A stretch of 64,000 nucleotides of DNA, taken from the NCBI GenBank assembly GCA_030765065.1, contig CM060989.1, forward strand, positions 64,742,001-64,806,000, written 5' to 3'. This document shows positions 11,416 through 24,533 of the stretch, piece after piece; position 1 is the stretch's first letter; each line of letters opens with the position of its first letter. This stretch comes from Deroplatys truncata (taxonomy: Eukaryota > Arthropoda > Insecta > Mantodea > Mantidae). The position numbers and the translations under genes were made by a program. The notes under the pieces are model-generated. The model ran no database searches. It worked only from the letters and a program-made list of their open reading frames with translations, and was not told the DNA's origin.

Positions 11416-11735
11416 AGTTATCCTTCTAGGTCTCATCTCTGTAGCCACCCGCTGCGTCACGTGTTCACAGAGACCCTAGCGCATAGCAACTGGATCTTCT
11501 GCTTCGTGCCGTGCAGATGGCATTAGGGTGGCGTCCAGTCCAACTGCCGCTTTCATATAGAAAGGTAGACAGTTAGCCTTGTAGGTCTCATCCCTGTAAC
11601 CATGTCATCTTACTTCGTCACGTGTCCACAGAGATCCTAGCCCACAGCAGCCGGATCTTCTGCTTCGTGCCGTGCAGATGGCATTAGGGTGCCGTCCAGT
11701 CCTGCTGCTTTCATTCTCTGTGGATAGATGGCACA
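11416..11735 (+). repeat. Two-unit tandem repeat, period about 155 bp
   Basis: Unit 1 starts AGTTATCCTTCTAGGTCTCA (11416) and unit 2 AGTTAGCCTTGTAGGTCTCA (11571). The block GGATCTTCTGCTTCGTGCCG followed by TGCAGATGGCATTAGGGTG occurs in both. The units are GC-richer than the surroundings and non-coding. Confidence 0.8.
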
Positions 11736-11814
11736 GCATTTGCTATTGCCACCTATTTTTCATTTTTCACTATTGCTTTAGACTTAAGCTTGAACTTTGG
11801 GTCGTGGTATTAAA

Positions 11815-11952
11815 TATGCAATCCGGTATTTACTTTGATACAGGGAAACCACGAAAAAGCCTCAGTCAGATTGGTCGGCCCACGGGATTTCAACCCGGGA
11901 CCTTCCGAATCCGTGCCACATACGTTACCGCCTGAGCCATTCCGCTGGGTTT
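11815..11952 (-). mobile_element. tRNA-derived SINE fragment
   Basis: Read on the minus strand: box A-like AATGGCTCAGGCGGTAACG, box B-like CCGGGTTGAAATCCCG, then TGGGCCGACCAATCTGAC. The head resembles that of the 5779-6077 SINE but the body differs, so it is a related but distinct family. Confidence 0.7.
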
Positions 11953-12247
11953 ATGGCTTTTATTAACCTGTATTATCACAAGTGTCCCAAATATGAGATT
12001 GCCTTGCAGTTTAACTATGTCTTCGCAGTATTGTGAATTCTTAAGTCGTAGTGTAAATGTGCTTTAATTTGTATGTAATTTGAATATGTTTCGTGATTCA
12101 AGTAACACTGTGACGCTCACGTCTTAAAAAGTATTTTGTACTCAATAGCCAATCACTTAATTGAAACGAATGTTTACGATTATATTTGGTTTTGTCAACA
12201 TACGAAATTCCATGTCCTTTAAAGTCTTTTGTTAATTTTCTTATAGT

Positions 12248-13090
12248 TTCTCTACCGTGTATCTAGTGGGTATAGAAGGTATTGAATTCCACCCAAAAAT
12301 TCGATACCGAGATTTCACCGAAAATACATGTTTTCAGGTTCCCTGAATAAAAAAAAACATTCTTAGAAAAGGTTCGTGTGTGAGTGTGTCTGTTTTCGTT
12401 TAAAAACGAAAGTCGGATAAACACCAAACTTGGTATTTAAGTTCAGTATCTTGCAAAGATGCGACACGAAGATTTTCAAGAAAATTCCCCAACCCAAACT
12501 ACCCTTTAAATGAAACATTTTTCGAAATTTTTTATTTTCTAAAAAATGACTCTAGCAATTTTGATTAAAATACCATATATTAAAGATATTTACAAGACAA
12601 ATACGATGCATATTTTGAATTTTCTGGAAACAGCCTGTGAAGTCCTCTTCATTCGGAAGGAATTTTGTAAGTATAATCTTGTGTAACTGCGATAGAAAAA
12701 ACGTACAACATAAGAAATGCAGATCTCTTTAAAACACACTATTTATTTTCAATTTTTTGTGGCATCAGCCATTTCCGAGATATCCGTTACCAATGCCTCG
12801 AATTATTCAATAGCCATTCTTTTCAAGTCCTTTCAAAACTTAGTTGTTTCATGCGGTTGCACGCAAAGAGCACGTAATTTTAAGGCCAGCGTATAGCGTC
12901 AGTTCTTAAACATTTGACTATCGTCTTTTCCTTTATATCCATAACAAAATGTATAATGCTGCTATTTTCGGAAAGTTTTATCTCGATTAAAATGAAGATA
13001 GTGAAATAAACTTTCGTAAGAATAATCTGTATATCCCCTAATAAGCGCTAGAGACTAAAGAAAGTCATGTGAGTGTAACACATAAGATTT
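12248..13090 (-). mobile_element. RC-1 copy, full length, old subfamily
   Basis: The plus strand reads AGTTTCTCTACCGTGTATC at the 3' end and GAGTGTAACACATAAGA at the 5' end. It has the CCTCTTCATTCGGAAGGAAT variant and only a short GT tract. Confidence 0.85.
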
Positions 13091-15756
13091 CTTTTAAAAT
13101 TATGGTTGCTCACCTTTTATGTCATAAACTATTTATTTTATTCAACTTTATTACTTAACATAAAACTTTTTCCATTATTTTAGTTTGCTTATTAACACAT
13201 ACTGTCAATAGAGGTTTAGGTTTTTGTTAATCGGAATGAACAGCAGATAAAGTACATTCACACCGAAACTATTGTATTCAGGTACTAAATTCATATTTAA
13301 AATTAGAAATTGTAACGTATTATAATGGCGGTTATGTAGAAGAGGGTGATGATAATAATAACCATCATCAGTTCAGTGATTACATACCGCGATATAATCA
13401 ACGGGGTGTCTGCCCCTCTTTGACCCTGCATATAAAAACCAAACATATTAAATTTTCATCAGGATGCTGAACCCTGACGATTAAGCATCGGCTATAGGAA
13501 GGGCGTGTTTTGTTAGTGATGTTTTTTTTTAAAACATTACGTTTCATTTTTATATATTCGCATTTTCGTGTTAATATCTAATATAAGAAATTGTTTTGAT
13601 AATGTCGCAAAAATAAATAAAATAAAACAATTGCGTGATTCGTATAATAACAATTTTTAATCACTTGCACGCCAAAGATTAACTTATCTTACACAATACA
13701 GTATCATAATGTATTAAATATTCTTAATATCTTTACAAATTAAATTACTAATGCCACCAATAGATTATACGAGGTTTAATACAGATGAGAATTATTTTGG
13801 AAGAATATTAATGTGAAGGTAGGATATATCAAATTAAACATTATTTACCCCGACTGTTTATTCCATGTCACCAAATTGCAACATACGACAAATTACAATA
13901 TTTTCAGGTTCCACCGAGGACTCCTTGTCCGCAAGTAGTAAATTACTTGCGGAACGAATCTTTCACTGTCCATACTTGATATTGGTAGTCATAAGGACTG
14001 GATAGATTTTTCACAAAATCCATGAAACATAGCTTTAAATGTCAATATCAATTTCATTATCTACTATCCTGATACAAATTTCTGACATAGTTACAGAATT
14101 CACTATAACATAAAAGTGCATCATTATTTTGACTCTGAGATACAGATACTTAGTTCCTTAATGTTCTTTACCAAAGCGATTTTGCAATTAATTTGTAGCC
14201 CAAAAAGAAAACAGAATGCTTTGATTTTCTTTATATCATCATTTCTAAGGAAGTCCTCAGTTTCGATGTTAATTTACAACAGTTTACCATGCATTGCTCG
14301 ATAAAACTTTTACGTTCAGAAGGAACGGTTTGGAGCATTTCAACCACTTCTGCCAAATCGGTAGTGTCTCAAATTTTACTTTAACAAACCCAATCTTTGA
14401 TAATACAAGGTGCGCTACTGGGTTTTTTCGAGTCTGAAATTCTTAAATTGCATTTGTGATAAGCCAGTAATTTTCCGTTTCAAAATCTGCCCGAGTCTTT
14501 TATTACATCACGGTTTGAATCGTTCAGGTGAATGATAGCTGACTGAATAGCATTTGAGAAAAATTCATTTCCTGTAGTTACATTCAAATCTTTTGTGTTG
14601 AAAATGTGAAGTTTCCCCAACGACAGTCAATTGCATCTGATCTGCGTCAACAGACTAGATGTTCAACTGTTAAATTGAGTTGCGTACAATATTCACACAT
14701 CCAGCATTACATAGACTTTAGGGGGCGCATGTAAATTTGCAACTCATTTTTAAAATATGTCCATTTTCGTGTTTTTCGACTAAAGACTTGCGCGAGAACG
14801 AGAAATTCGCGAAAACAATACGTGCTTAAATCTTCCATGTTTATTCTGAAACATACAGACAGTTCTAGTCGAATATGTAAAACATTTCCGTTAATCATTA
14901 ATAAAATAAAAAAAAAAAACACGCACTCCCCTAAGTGCTAGGGGTAATCCAGCTGGGACCACCTGACAGCAAACGGTCTGTCATCTGACAATGGTCTACT
15001 TCGGCTCTATGAAACTTAGTTACAAAAACACTGAGCGTTAATGGTACACAGCATTCCGTTAAATCAAGTACAAGTGAAACGAGTGTTCAAGTGTGACATC
15101 ACGTACAGAACCATGCGCTTCTGTTAACCAATGACTGCGGTATTCTCAGGTGAAGTTGCTTACCTTTCTTTTCATTAGAAGAATGCCAAAATAGCCTTTT
15201 TTCTGCTCCTGAAGTTGGAAAAAGTGTCAGTCACAAGTTTTGTCACACCTTTTCGAGCTTCACTACACTGCACGATATAAACAAAAAATACGCACCGCAA
15301 AACAAGACAAAACACCTTTACAACGCGCCAAGGCGTCTACTTTCACAACCTTACGGCTTCCTTTCAAAGTTAACGGAATGAGTAGTTCTCCTGGCTAGGG
15401 ATAGATGGCGGAAGCCAACACTGACAAAAGAATGCACACCTGCGAGATGGGAAAGCTTGAAAATTAGTAACTATGCCGCGGTAGGTATGCCGAATTACGG
15501 AAGGTGCATTCTGTCGAATCTGCATAAAAATATATTAAATACACTGTTTCACCTTAAAAATGCCAACCCAGGGGAAAAACGCTTACCATTAAAATACAAT
15601 ATAAAAACCAATCAAATAGTACACTGTAAAATGAATTTTGACAATACATAAGACAACTGGTATGAGGTCAAGAGATTCAGAACACGGAAAGGAATAAGGA
15701 GGCAACAGAACCCATTACATTAAGGAAGAAAGCATGTTTATTTTTAATACGTTAAA
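13091..15756. other. 2.7 kb without a recognised gene
   Basis: AT-rich sequence with short open frames only. At about 14718-14931, ACTTTAGGGGGCGCATG faces GCGTGC-type sequence (CACGCACTCCCCTAAGTG) around a 200-bp interval ending in an A11 run. This could be a small inverted-repeat element but the match is weak. No host exon was recognised. Confidence 0.4.
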
Positions 15757-16032
15757 AAATGTTAAATTCATATGACTTTCTCTACGCACTCATTTTTATA
15801 TAGCTCCTACTACAAAAGCGTATGCTTCTATCCATTTCAGTTAACTGGGATAAACGTTTGCATAAATAGTCTCATTACAAATTTCGCTATAGCTACAAAG
15901 AGGATAACGACAGTAATTTTTTTTTAAACTGGTCGCTTTGAAATTCAATGCTCTTTCCATTGCGAGGAACAACTGGAGGTTGGCAGTACTTAAAATAAAT
16001 GAAATGAAAAAAACATTGAACATTTCAAACAA
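15757..16032 (+). mobile_element. RC-1 copy, 5' fragment, old
   Basis: Starts near CATATGACTTTCTCTACGCA and continues through GATAAACGTTTGCATAAATA and AAATGAAAAAAACATTGAAC before similarity ends. Confidence 0.7.
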
Positions 16033-16834
16033 ATAAACGGCTTTAGTAAGCTATCACTACCAGTCGTCTGCTAGCAATGCAGTGGAGTGCTAACACTTTT
16101 ATTTGGATAGTACTAGACACAGATTAATAATGGAGTTTCTTCTTCTTAATTTGGCTATCCTACTAATGATAGTTTTTAATCAGCTATTTCTAGTTCGTTT
16201 TCGTCTGTCTTTTTGCTTTTCTTATCTTTAAATGTGAGAACGTTGTAGCGTTATGCAATGTCAATTCATTTTCATGCCACAAATGATTGTATCTCTGTGA
16301 TTAAAGTTAAGACAAATAAATGTTTTAATTGAAATTACAGGAACAGCAAGAAAAAGGTTGCAAGTTAGGTACGGGATTTGAACCATCTATCCTCTAATTA
16401 GCAGCCCCTCACTTTACCAACTAAACTAAACACACAAATAACTTCCCTATGATTAGCTTACACAGTCAAATTCTTTGCGTTGGTATCAGTGGCGTGCATA
16501 CCTTTGCCAGAGGCAAAGCCAACTTTTCAGCAAAACAATGATACACATATTGAAAATTAATAACCATTGACGATGACTCCACGTTTTCTCCATCAAAGGA
16601 CAACAAATTAATATTTTGCACAGTCAGTCTTACGTCATTTTAATTCAAAGTTTATCTAATATCCAATGTCATAAATTAGGCACACATTTTCAAATGTTGC
16701 GTACACAGATAAAGTTCCCTATCTCAAAATGTTTGTAACTCTGCAATCCTCCACAATTGTGCGGTCGAATTTGAAAACATCCTATTTATCAATCGTCCAG
16801 ACTAAAGCAATTACGTCATTTACTTCCCAATGAG
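16033..16834. other. No gene recognised; one degenerate tRNA-like patch
   Basis: At 16370-16432 the minus strand has a box B-like GGTTCAAATCCCG and a box A-like TTTAGTTGGTAAAG, so a decayed tRNA-type SINE head is possible. Nothing else was recognised. Confidence 0.4.
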
Positions 16835-17590
16835 AAGTAAACAAAAAATTTGATACCCACTTCCTCCAGAAATACATTTTGAGGCCCCTTGAATAAAAAA
16901 AATGTTTTTTTCAAAAATGTCCGCGAGTGAGTGTCTGCGAACACCGTAACTCAAAAACAAAGATAAATATGAAACTTGTTATTAAGTTCAATACCTTCCA
17001 AAGACGTGAGACAAAAATGTTCAAGAAAATCCTCCCACCCCAAATTACCCTTTACATGGAACATTTTTCGAAATTTTTTATTTTCTAAAAAATGGCCCTT
17101 AACAATTTTGACTAAAATACCATATATTAAAGATATTTATGTAAGAAATAAAATGTAAAATCTTGAATTTTCTGGGAAGAGCCTGTGAAGTCCTCTTCAT
17201 TCACATGGAATTTTGCATAATCTTGTATAACTGGTAAATACTAAACAATAGATGAAAATGTAGATATCTTTAAAAAATAATTTATTTCCAATAACTTTTT
17301 TTGTATAAGCCATTTCCAAGATATCCGTTATTAATGGTTCAAGTTGTTCAATACTTTGTCATTTAAGTCATGTTGATTTTCAGTTGTTTCTTGCGATTGC
17401 ATGATAACAGTATGAAATTTTAAGGCCGGCATATAGTGTCCAGATCTTAAACATTTGACTAGTGCTGTTCCCCTTGTATTGAAATGCATAATGCAGCTAT
17501 TTCTGCAAAAGTTTATCTCAATTAAAATGAAGTAGATTTTTTTACCCACTAATAAATGATAAAGTCATGTGAATGTAACACATCAGATTT
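16835..17590 (-). mobile_element. RC-1 copy, old subfamily, 3' end lost
   Basis: Runs from AAATTTGATACCCACTTCCT (just inside the 3' hairpin) to the 5' end GAATGTAACACATCAGA. It shares the CCTCTTCATTC variant of the old subfamily. Confidence 0.8.
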
Positions 17591-17904
17591 TTCAAAATAT
17601 TCAATTAATCAGCAAACTATGCTATACAAATTGCAAGTATATGCACAAATCACATTTGTCTGCTCACTCATGTTGCACACAACTTAATAAATTTACTTTT
17701 AAGTGATAAATAAATCCTGGTATATTCTGATTTGAGTCAAGTAGGAATTTGAAGCAAAACAAAATGTGCAACATCAGATACAGTTGCATCTTTCCTGGGT
17801 ATTTTCTTAAGTCACATATATGTTTACTTAGGCAATTTCTAGGTAGTTGATTATTGTTGACATTACTTGTCTTGTCTCATACGATACGCATTTCAGCCTT
17901 GGGC

Positions 17905-18777
17905 TTATTGTGTTACACTGACATTACTCTTATTCTCCATCTATTTCATATTAATCGAGATAAACATTTGCGGAAACGATTTTTGACATGCAAAGAGAAT
18001 TACATTTTACATATAGCGACCAGTTCTAAAAATATTTGACTATCGCTTAAGGCGTACTATGTTCCCCTTGTTTTGTATTTGCAAGGGCAATATAGAAATA
18101 CAGTAGCCTTTCAGCATAGACATATCTTTTAATAGTTAGTTGCTAGGTACAGCACCATCCTCTTTGCCACAGATTAATACTCTTTGCATATCCAAGACAA
18201 AAAAATGAATAATGAATTCCCATTTGAGAAATAAGTATTGAAAAATTAAAGGGAATAACAAGCAATATCTCGAAAATGGTTCACTCAACAAAAAAAATGT
18301 ATATGGCATAAATTGTGTATTTTAACGCGATACATTTTTTGTGCAGTAAACTTTTGTGTATCTCTTATGGTTTACCAGTTATGCAAAAGACGTTCACAAT
18401 GAAGAATACTTTTGGAGACATTCCTAGAAAATTCATGATATACATTTTATTTGTCATAAAAATATCTTAAACATTTGATGTTTTAATCAAAATCGTTAAG
18501 AGCCATTTTTGAGAAAATTAAAATTTTCGAAAAATGTTCCATTTAAAGAGTAATCTGGGGTGGGGGAATTTTCTTGCAAACCTTTGTGTTGCATCTCTGG
18601 AAGATACTGAACCTAAATACCAAGTTTGGTGTTTATCCGACTGTTCGTTTCTGAGTTATGCTGTTCACAGACACACACATGGACATGTTTCCAAAAATCT
18701 TTTCCGGCGAAATCTCGGTATCGAAATTTTGTGTGGAATACAATACTTCCCCTACTTACTATATGTAGTAGAGAAAG
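17905..18777 (+). mobile_element. RC-1 copy, long subfamily, damaged 5' end
   Basis: The start is TGTGTTACACTGACATTACT, with the subterminal repeat deleted. The rest matches the long subfamily to the 3' end at GTAGTAGAGAAAGTAAAAAG. The segment between the CA tract and the 3' end carries a deletion near 18700. Confidence 0.85.
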
Positions 18778-19110
18778 TAAAAAGAAAAGCATTTTTAGAA
18801 AAAGCTCTCTGTGTTATGTGTGTGTGAACAGTATAATACAAAAATGAAAAGTTTAATAAATATCAAGCATATTTAAATTCGACTTCTAAGAACCAAATTT
18901 TCAACAAAAATCCCCCTCCTCAAAGTATTCTTTATATGGAAAAATTTTCTGTATTTATTTTCTCAAAAATGCCTCTTAATTTTAATTAAAATAGCACATT
19001 TTTAGAGTATTTGTGATTATAATTCAATTTTCTGGGGATAGCCTTGAAATCTTCATTTGGAATTAATTTTGTTTAATTTTACAACTTTCTACACAAAAAA
19101 TGTTATTTCA
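18778..19110 (-). mobile_element. RC-1 fragment abutting the previous copy tail to tail
   Basis: Begins at the internal family position AAAAGCATTTTTAGAAAAAG, directly after the 3' end of the plus-strand copy, and continues to CTACACAAAAAATGT. It lacks its own 3' hairpin. An insertion of the plus copy into the A-run of this older copy would explain the junction. Confidence 0.7.
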
Positions 19111-20100
19111 ACACTGTTCATATGGTCAACGACCTTTAGGGAAAGCTTGTTCCACCAAGCAATGGCTGACACCTAGTAGTGTGTTATCTCCAATGGTAAG
19201 ATGATCAGTCGTTTCATTATATGCACCCATATGTTACAATTATTGTTTAGTTTTTGCCTGATTCATTAATGCGACTTCTAGTAACGTTTACTTAGTGCTT
19301 ATGTAAAGTACTTGAATACAGAATTGGTTTTCCATTGTACTTCTATAAAAATGCATGCAACTTTGTATTTGTTAAGACTTTTTAGGGGTATACTGGCAGA
19401 TATAAATACTTCACACTGTTGTTCATTAAAAGTTTTATTTGATATGGACTCCTGTTGCTGCAAATCATCTTTATATTCAAGTGTTTCAATACAGCGCTTA
19501 TGTCTGTCTGTACATACATACCTTGTAACATTAGATCATCTGTTATCCACAAATGTAATTGTTGAATTGCAGAGTATGCAAAAGAAAACACACTTTCACC
19601 ATATTTGTGTAATTTCCTGAATGTTTGTGACTTTTCTTTTGGCATTCCTCCATCTATAAGCAAACACTACACTACACTTGGATGAAATGTACATCCCCAC
19701 CTGCAGACTCTCTATTGATGACAGACGAAGATTACTTTGGAATAAACATTGCAGTATAATATATTTCACGCTAAAGGTAACAACTCCAACATTAAAGACC
19801 TAGTCAAGTTAGAATGTGAGGTAATATCAAGCAGGTCTTCACCTTAAGCAATTATACTATGTTTTATTGAACGATAAACTTTGTTGATTTACACTCTTTT
19901 AAAAAATACAAGTTCGAACTTTAAAATTTAAAAACAGAATTAGCTGAAATTACATTGCTTTGGTTTATGGAATTTTTTAGAATTTTTCAAAGGTATGCAC
20001 AATATTATTAAGAGCTTTAGTTAATGTTTTAAATGACAAGTAAATAATATAAATAACATCAACACTGCTATCCAACCACGTTCAATTTTTCACAGTGTTC
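19111..20100. other. No recognised feature
   Basis: A 102-codon frame (19312-19620) and its antisense show no known domain. Confidence 0.4.
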
Positions 20101-20460
20101 CTATTCGGTGTCATTTTCATGTTTAGTTGGCCAAGAAATGATTTCTGCAGAGAAATCTTTATACTCTTCAGGAATGTAGGTTTGGATTTTTAACAGGTCC
20201 TTAATCTTTACTCTCTTAATGGGAATTTTTCTAGATGGGTACAAGTGTCTTTGAACTAAGGAACCATGAAAAACGTATGGTAGACCAGACTGCTTATTGT
20301 GAAATACTCCATTTTCTTTCATGAAAGTAAACAAAGTGAAAAGATTAATGATTGAAAATTGAATTCTTTCATTTCCGGGTTTCCTTTTTGTCTTTTCAGA
20401 AATAGCCTACGTTTGTGGTGAAATTTCCTTTTTGTAGTTCATGAAATCTCTGGCTGTAAT
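20101..20460 (-). pseudogene. Unassigned open frame, possible transposase C terminus
   Basis: A 77-codon minus-strand frame contains SGLPYVFHGSLVQRHLYPSR and IPEEYKDFSAEIISWPT. The composition looks protein-like (mixed hydrophobic and charged residues, few simple runs) and it may extend upstream through a frameshift. I do not recognise a family. A DNA-transposon C terminus is only a guess from its surroundings. Confidence 0.3.
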
Positions 20461-20619
20461 ATTTTTCACCTCAAACTTTTCTGGTATAAAACAACTGCTT
20501 ATAATATGATGAGTAGCTTCATGGACTGAATAGATTCCATGTTTTTTGAGATGTTAAGTGATTCTTTCAAAATCTCGATCCCACAATAAAAAAACTACGA
20601 CCTCATACAATAAAAAAAA

Positions 20620-21460
20620 TCTGCTGTGTTACACTCACATGACCTTCTCTACTCTTGTACAAACTATTTTTACAAACGCTTATTCTCCATATGCTTCATG
20701 TTAATCGAGATATCGAGATGTTAATCTTATTGCTAATTTTCTTGTAGATGCAAGGGGAATTGGTAGTCTTTAAGCGATAGTCAAATATTTTAAGAGCTGC
20801 TTGCTATGTGGAGTATTCCATTCTCTTTGCATTACCAGGACAAAAAAAAATGAATAACGAATTTGAGAAAAAGTATAAGTATTGGAAAATTTAAGAGAAT
20901 AACAAGCAATATCTCGAAAGTGGTTCACTCAACAAAACAAATGTATATGACATAAACTGTGTATTTTAATGCAATCTACATTTTTTTTCTAGTAAAATTT
21001 TGTCTATCTCTTATGGTTTACCAGTTATGCAAAAGTCGTTCACAATGAAGAATACTTTTGGAGACATTCCCAGAAAATTCGAGATATACATTTCATTTAT
21101 CATGTAAATACCTTAAATATATGATATTTTAATCAAAATCGTTAGAGCCATTTTTGAGAAAATTAAATTTTTTGAAAAATGTTTCATGTAAAGGATAATC
21201 TGGGGTGGGGGGATTTTCTTGAAAACCTTGGTATCGCATCTCTGGAAGATATGAACCTAAATACCAAGTTTGATGTTTATCCGACTGTTCGTTTCTGAGT
21301 TATGCTGTTCACAGACACACACACAGAATGTTTCCAAAAATACTTTTTTTTGGATTCAGGAGGTCTCAAAACATGTATTTCCAGTGAAATCTCGGTATCG
21401 AATTTTTGGGTGGAATACAATACTTGCCCTAATTACTATACGTAGTAGAGAGAGTAAAAA
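20620..21460 (+). mobile_element. RC-1 copy, full length (short subfamily)
   Basis: Starts TCTGCTGTGTTACACTCACA after a run of A and ends CGTAGTAGAGAGAGTAAAAA. The CA tract is short. Confidence 0.9.
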
Positions 21461-22261
21461 TTGAAATTTTCTTATATCGACTTCATATAATGCGGAGCTC
21501 CCCAATGTTTTCTTTTATATAGCTTGTCCTGAATATCAACCATTACATTTGATGTGAACTGAACAGAGAAAAAGCAAAGCCTAATTAATGCTTAAAGAAT
21601 GCAATAACAAAGACATCCAAATTATACTTGTATATTTGTGGAGTCGGCTTTTTTAAGACTACATCACTTACACTTTAATTTATTTCAACCTCAGGAGTCC
21701 GAATGCCACTGCTGGTTGTAGCAACCTGCAGGCTTCTCTCCAACAGTAGAACAATAAACTTCTTAAGTAAGGTGTCAACTGGCAGGATTTTGAAATCTAT
21801 GTTTTTGTGCTTCCAATTAGAATTTTTTCCATTGTTGCGAGTTCATTGTCATCATGCTTTTTAGTAGTTTTGGATTTGGGTCTAGGTTATGGTTTTCATT
21901 CCAAAAGTGAAATGCTACTCCTGACTTTCTTCTTGTTTAAACTTAACATTCCTGAAGCATTCTTTGATTCAGGTTTTTTAATTTTCTTAATGCTTCTGGG
22001 TGTCAAATAAACTTTCACAATGTGTTGTTTCTATCTTTTTCCGTGGTGAGGGTGCTTATTTCTTTTATGGCTTTCTTTTGCTTTGCTTTATCTCCTTGTA
22101 CATAAGACTTTTATTATATCTATTTTCTTCTACAGTGTTGATTATAATTTTTAGTTCCTTGTTGAATTCAGCTTGAGCCTTGGGTACATTAACTATACTG
22201 TGTGTAAGGGTGTTTATTATTGCATGTTTATGGGATAGTGGATTATATCTGTCATTTTTTG

Positions 22262-22348
22262 CTTTCTCTACTACGTATAGTAAGTACGGGAAGTATTATA
22301 TTCCACCAAAAAATTTGATACCGAGATTTCACTGGAAATACATGTTCC

Positions 22349-22385
<37 letters not shown>

Positions 22386-23045
22386 TCTTTCAAAGATGCG
22401 ACACGATTTTCAAGATTATCCCCCCCCCCACCACGCCATTTTTCAAAACATTTGATTTTCTCAAAAATGGCTCTAACAATTTTGATTAAAATATCATATA
22501 TTTAAGATATTTTTATGACAAATAAAATGTATATCTTGAATTTCCTGGGAATGTCTCCAAAAGTATTCTTTATTGTGAACGACTTTTGCATAACTCGTAA
22601 ACCATAAGAGATAGACAAAAGTTTACTACACACAAAATGTAGATTGCGTTAAAATACACAATTTATGTTATATACATTTTTTTTGTTGAGTGAACCATTT
22701 TCGAGATATTACTTGTTATTCCGTTAAATTTTTCAATACTTATTTTCTCAAATGGGAATTCGTCATTCATTTTTTTGTCTTGGATATGCAAAGAGTAATC
22801 TGTGGGAAAGGGAATGGTGCTGCACCTAGCAACCAGCTATTAAGAGATATGTATGTGCTTAAAGGCTACTGTATTTCTATATTGCCCTTGTAAATATATA
22901 TTCCCCTTACATCTACAAGAAAATTAGCAATAAGATAGACTCTGCAAATGTTTATCTCGATTAAGATGAAGTATATGGAGAATAAACGTTTGTAAAAATA
23001 GTTTGTACAAGAGTAGAGAAAGTCATGTGAGTGTAACACATCAGA
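22262..23045 (-). mobile_element. RC-1 copy (long subfamily), microsatellite replaced by poly(A)
   Basis: The 3' hairpin end is at 22262 and the 5' end GTGTAACACATCAGA at 23041. The region that normally holds the CA tract and its flanks is missing and an A-run of about 33 bases sits there (22350-22382). Confidence 0.88.
22350..22382 (+). repeat. Poly(A) run inside an RC-1 copy
   Basis: About 33 consecutive A replace the family's GT/CA microsatellite and roughly 100 bp around it. Confidence 0.9.
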
Positions 23046-23377
23046 TTTTATTTTTTGTGGAGTTTTCATTTCCGAGATATTCCTTGTTATTTGTTTGAAT
23101 TTTGCCATAGTTAATACCTTTTCTCAAATGGAAATCTTTTTTTGTTTATGTCCTGGACATGCAAAGAGAATGGAATGCTCCATGTAGCAACCAGCTCTTA
23201 AAATATTTGACTATCGCTTAAAGCCTACCATATTCCCCTTGCATCTACAAGAAAATTAGCAATAAGATAGTTTCTGCAAACGTTTATCTCGATTAATATA
23301 ACGTAGATGGAGAATAAGTGTTTGTAAAAATAGTTTGTACAAGAGTAGAGAAAGTCATGTGAGTGTAACACATCAGA
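23046..23377 (-). mobile_element. RC-1 5' portion directly behind another RC-1 (tandem, same orientation)
   Basis: Begins in the TTTTTTGTGGAGTTTTCATTTCC block, internal to the family, and runs to the 5' end GTGTAACACATCAGA. Both outer flanks of the 22262-23377 pair are Penelope RT sequence, so the pair sits at one insertion site. Confidence 0.85.
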
Positions 23378-23625
23378 TTTTTAATGTAATTTTCAGATTG
23401 GCTTGGCTTCCTGTAAATTCCAAAATTTATCTTTGTATATCATTTCTGATAATTTTTAAGCTTAAAAAAGGGAGTTGTCCATTGGTTTCTTTTTCCATAG
23501 TGAATTTTATAATTTTTTTCTTGTACAGTGATTAGTTTTATGGCATCCTCCACATGTCTGTTTGGAACTATTGCAAAGATGACATCAATATAGCGGTACC
23601 AAACCTTGAAGATCCAAGGAAATGC

Positions 23626-23768
23626 TTTTTTACTTTCTCTACTACGTATAGTAAGTAGGGGAAGTATTGCATTCCACCCAAAAATTCGATACCGAGATTT
23701 CACCGGAAATACATGTTTTGAGACTCACTGAATCCAAAAAAAGCATTTTTGGAAACATGTCCGTGTGT

Positions 23769-23825
<57 letters not shown>

Positions 23826-24533
23826 TGTGTGTCTGTGTGTGTGTCTGTGAACAGCATAACTCAGAAACGAACAGTCGTATAAACACCAAACTTGGTATTT
23901 AGGTTCAGTATCTTCCAGAGATGCGACACAAAGGTTTTCAAGAAAATCCCCCCACCTCAGACTACCCTTTACATGGAACATTTTTCGAAAATTTTAATTT
24001 TCTCAAAAACGGCTCTAACGATTTTGATTAAAATATTATATGTTTAAGATATTGTCATGAGAAATGAAATGTATATCTCGAATTTTCTGGGAATGTCACC
24101 AAAAGTATTCTTCATTGTGAACGACTTTTGCATAACTGGTAAACCATAAGAGATAGACAAAATTTTACTACACAAAAAATGTAGATCGCATTAAAATACA
24201 CAACTTATGTCATACACATTTCTTTTGTTGAGTGAACCGTTTTCGAGATATTGCTTGTTATTCCCTTAAATTTTCCAATACTTATACTTTTTCTCAAATT
24301 CGTTATTCGTTTTTTTATGTCCTGGACATGTAAAGAGAATGGAATGCGCCACATAGCAACCAGCATTAAAATATTTGACTATCGCTTTAAACCTAGCATA
24401 TTCCCCTTGCATCTACAAGAAAATTAGCAATAAGATTAACATCTCGATTAACATGAAGCATATGGAGAATAAGTGTTTGTAAAAATAGTTTGTACAAGAG
24501 TAGAGAAAGTCATGTGAGTGTAACACATCAGAT
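23626..24533 (-). mobile_element. RC-1 copy, full length, long CA/GT microsatellite
   Basis: The 3' end TACTTTCTCTACTACGTATA lies at 23631 and the 5' end at 24533. The GT tract with a few CT interruptions spans 23762-23848, the longest in the window. It splits the PLE ORF between the motifs FMSSFETQEE and KAFPWIFKVW. Confidence 0.92.

Noticed and set aside
23762..23848. CRISPR-like or functional repeat array
   Set aside because: A simple GT microsatellite inside RC-1, with no spacers.
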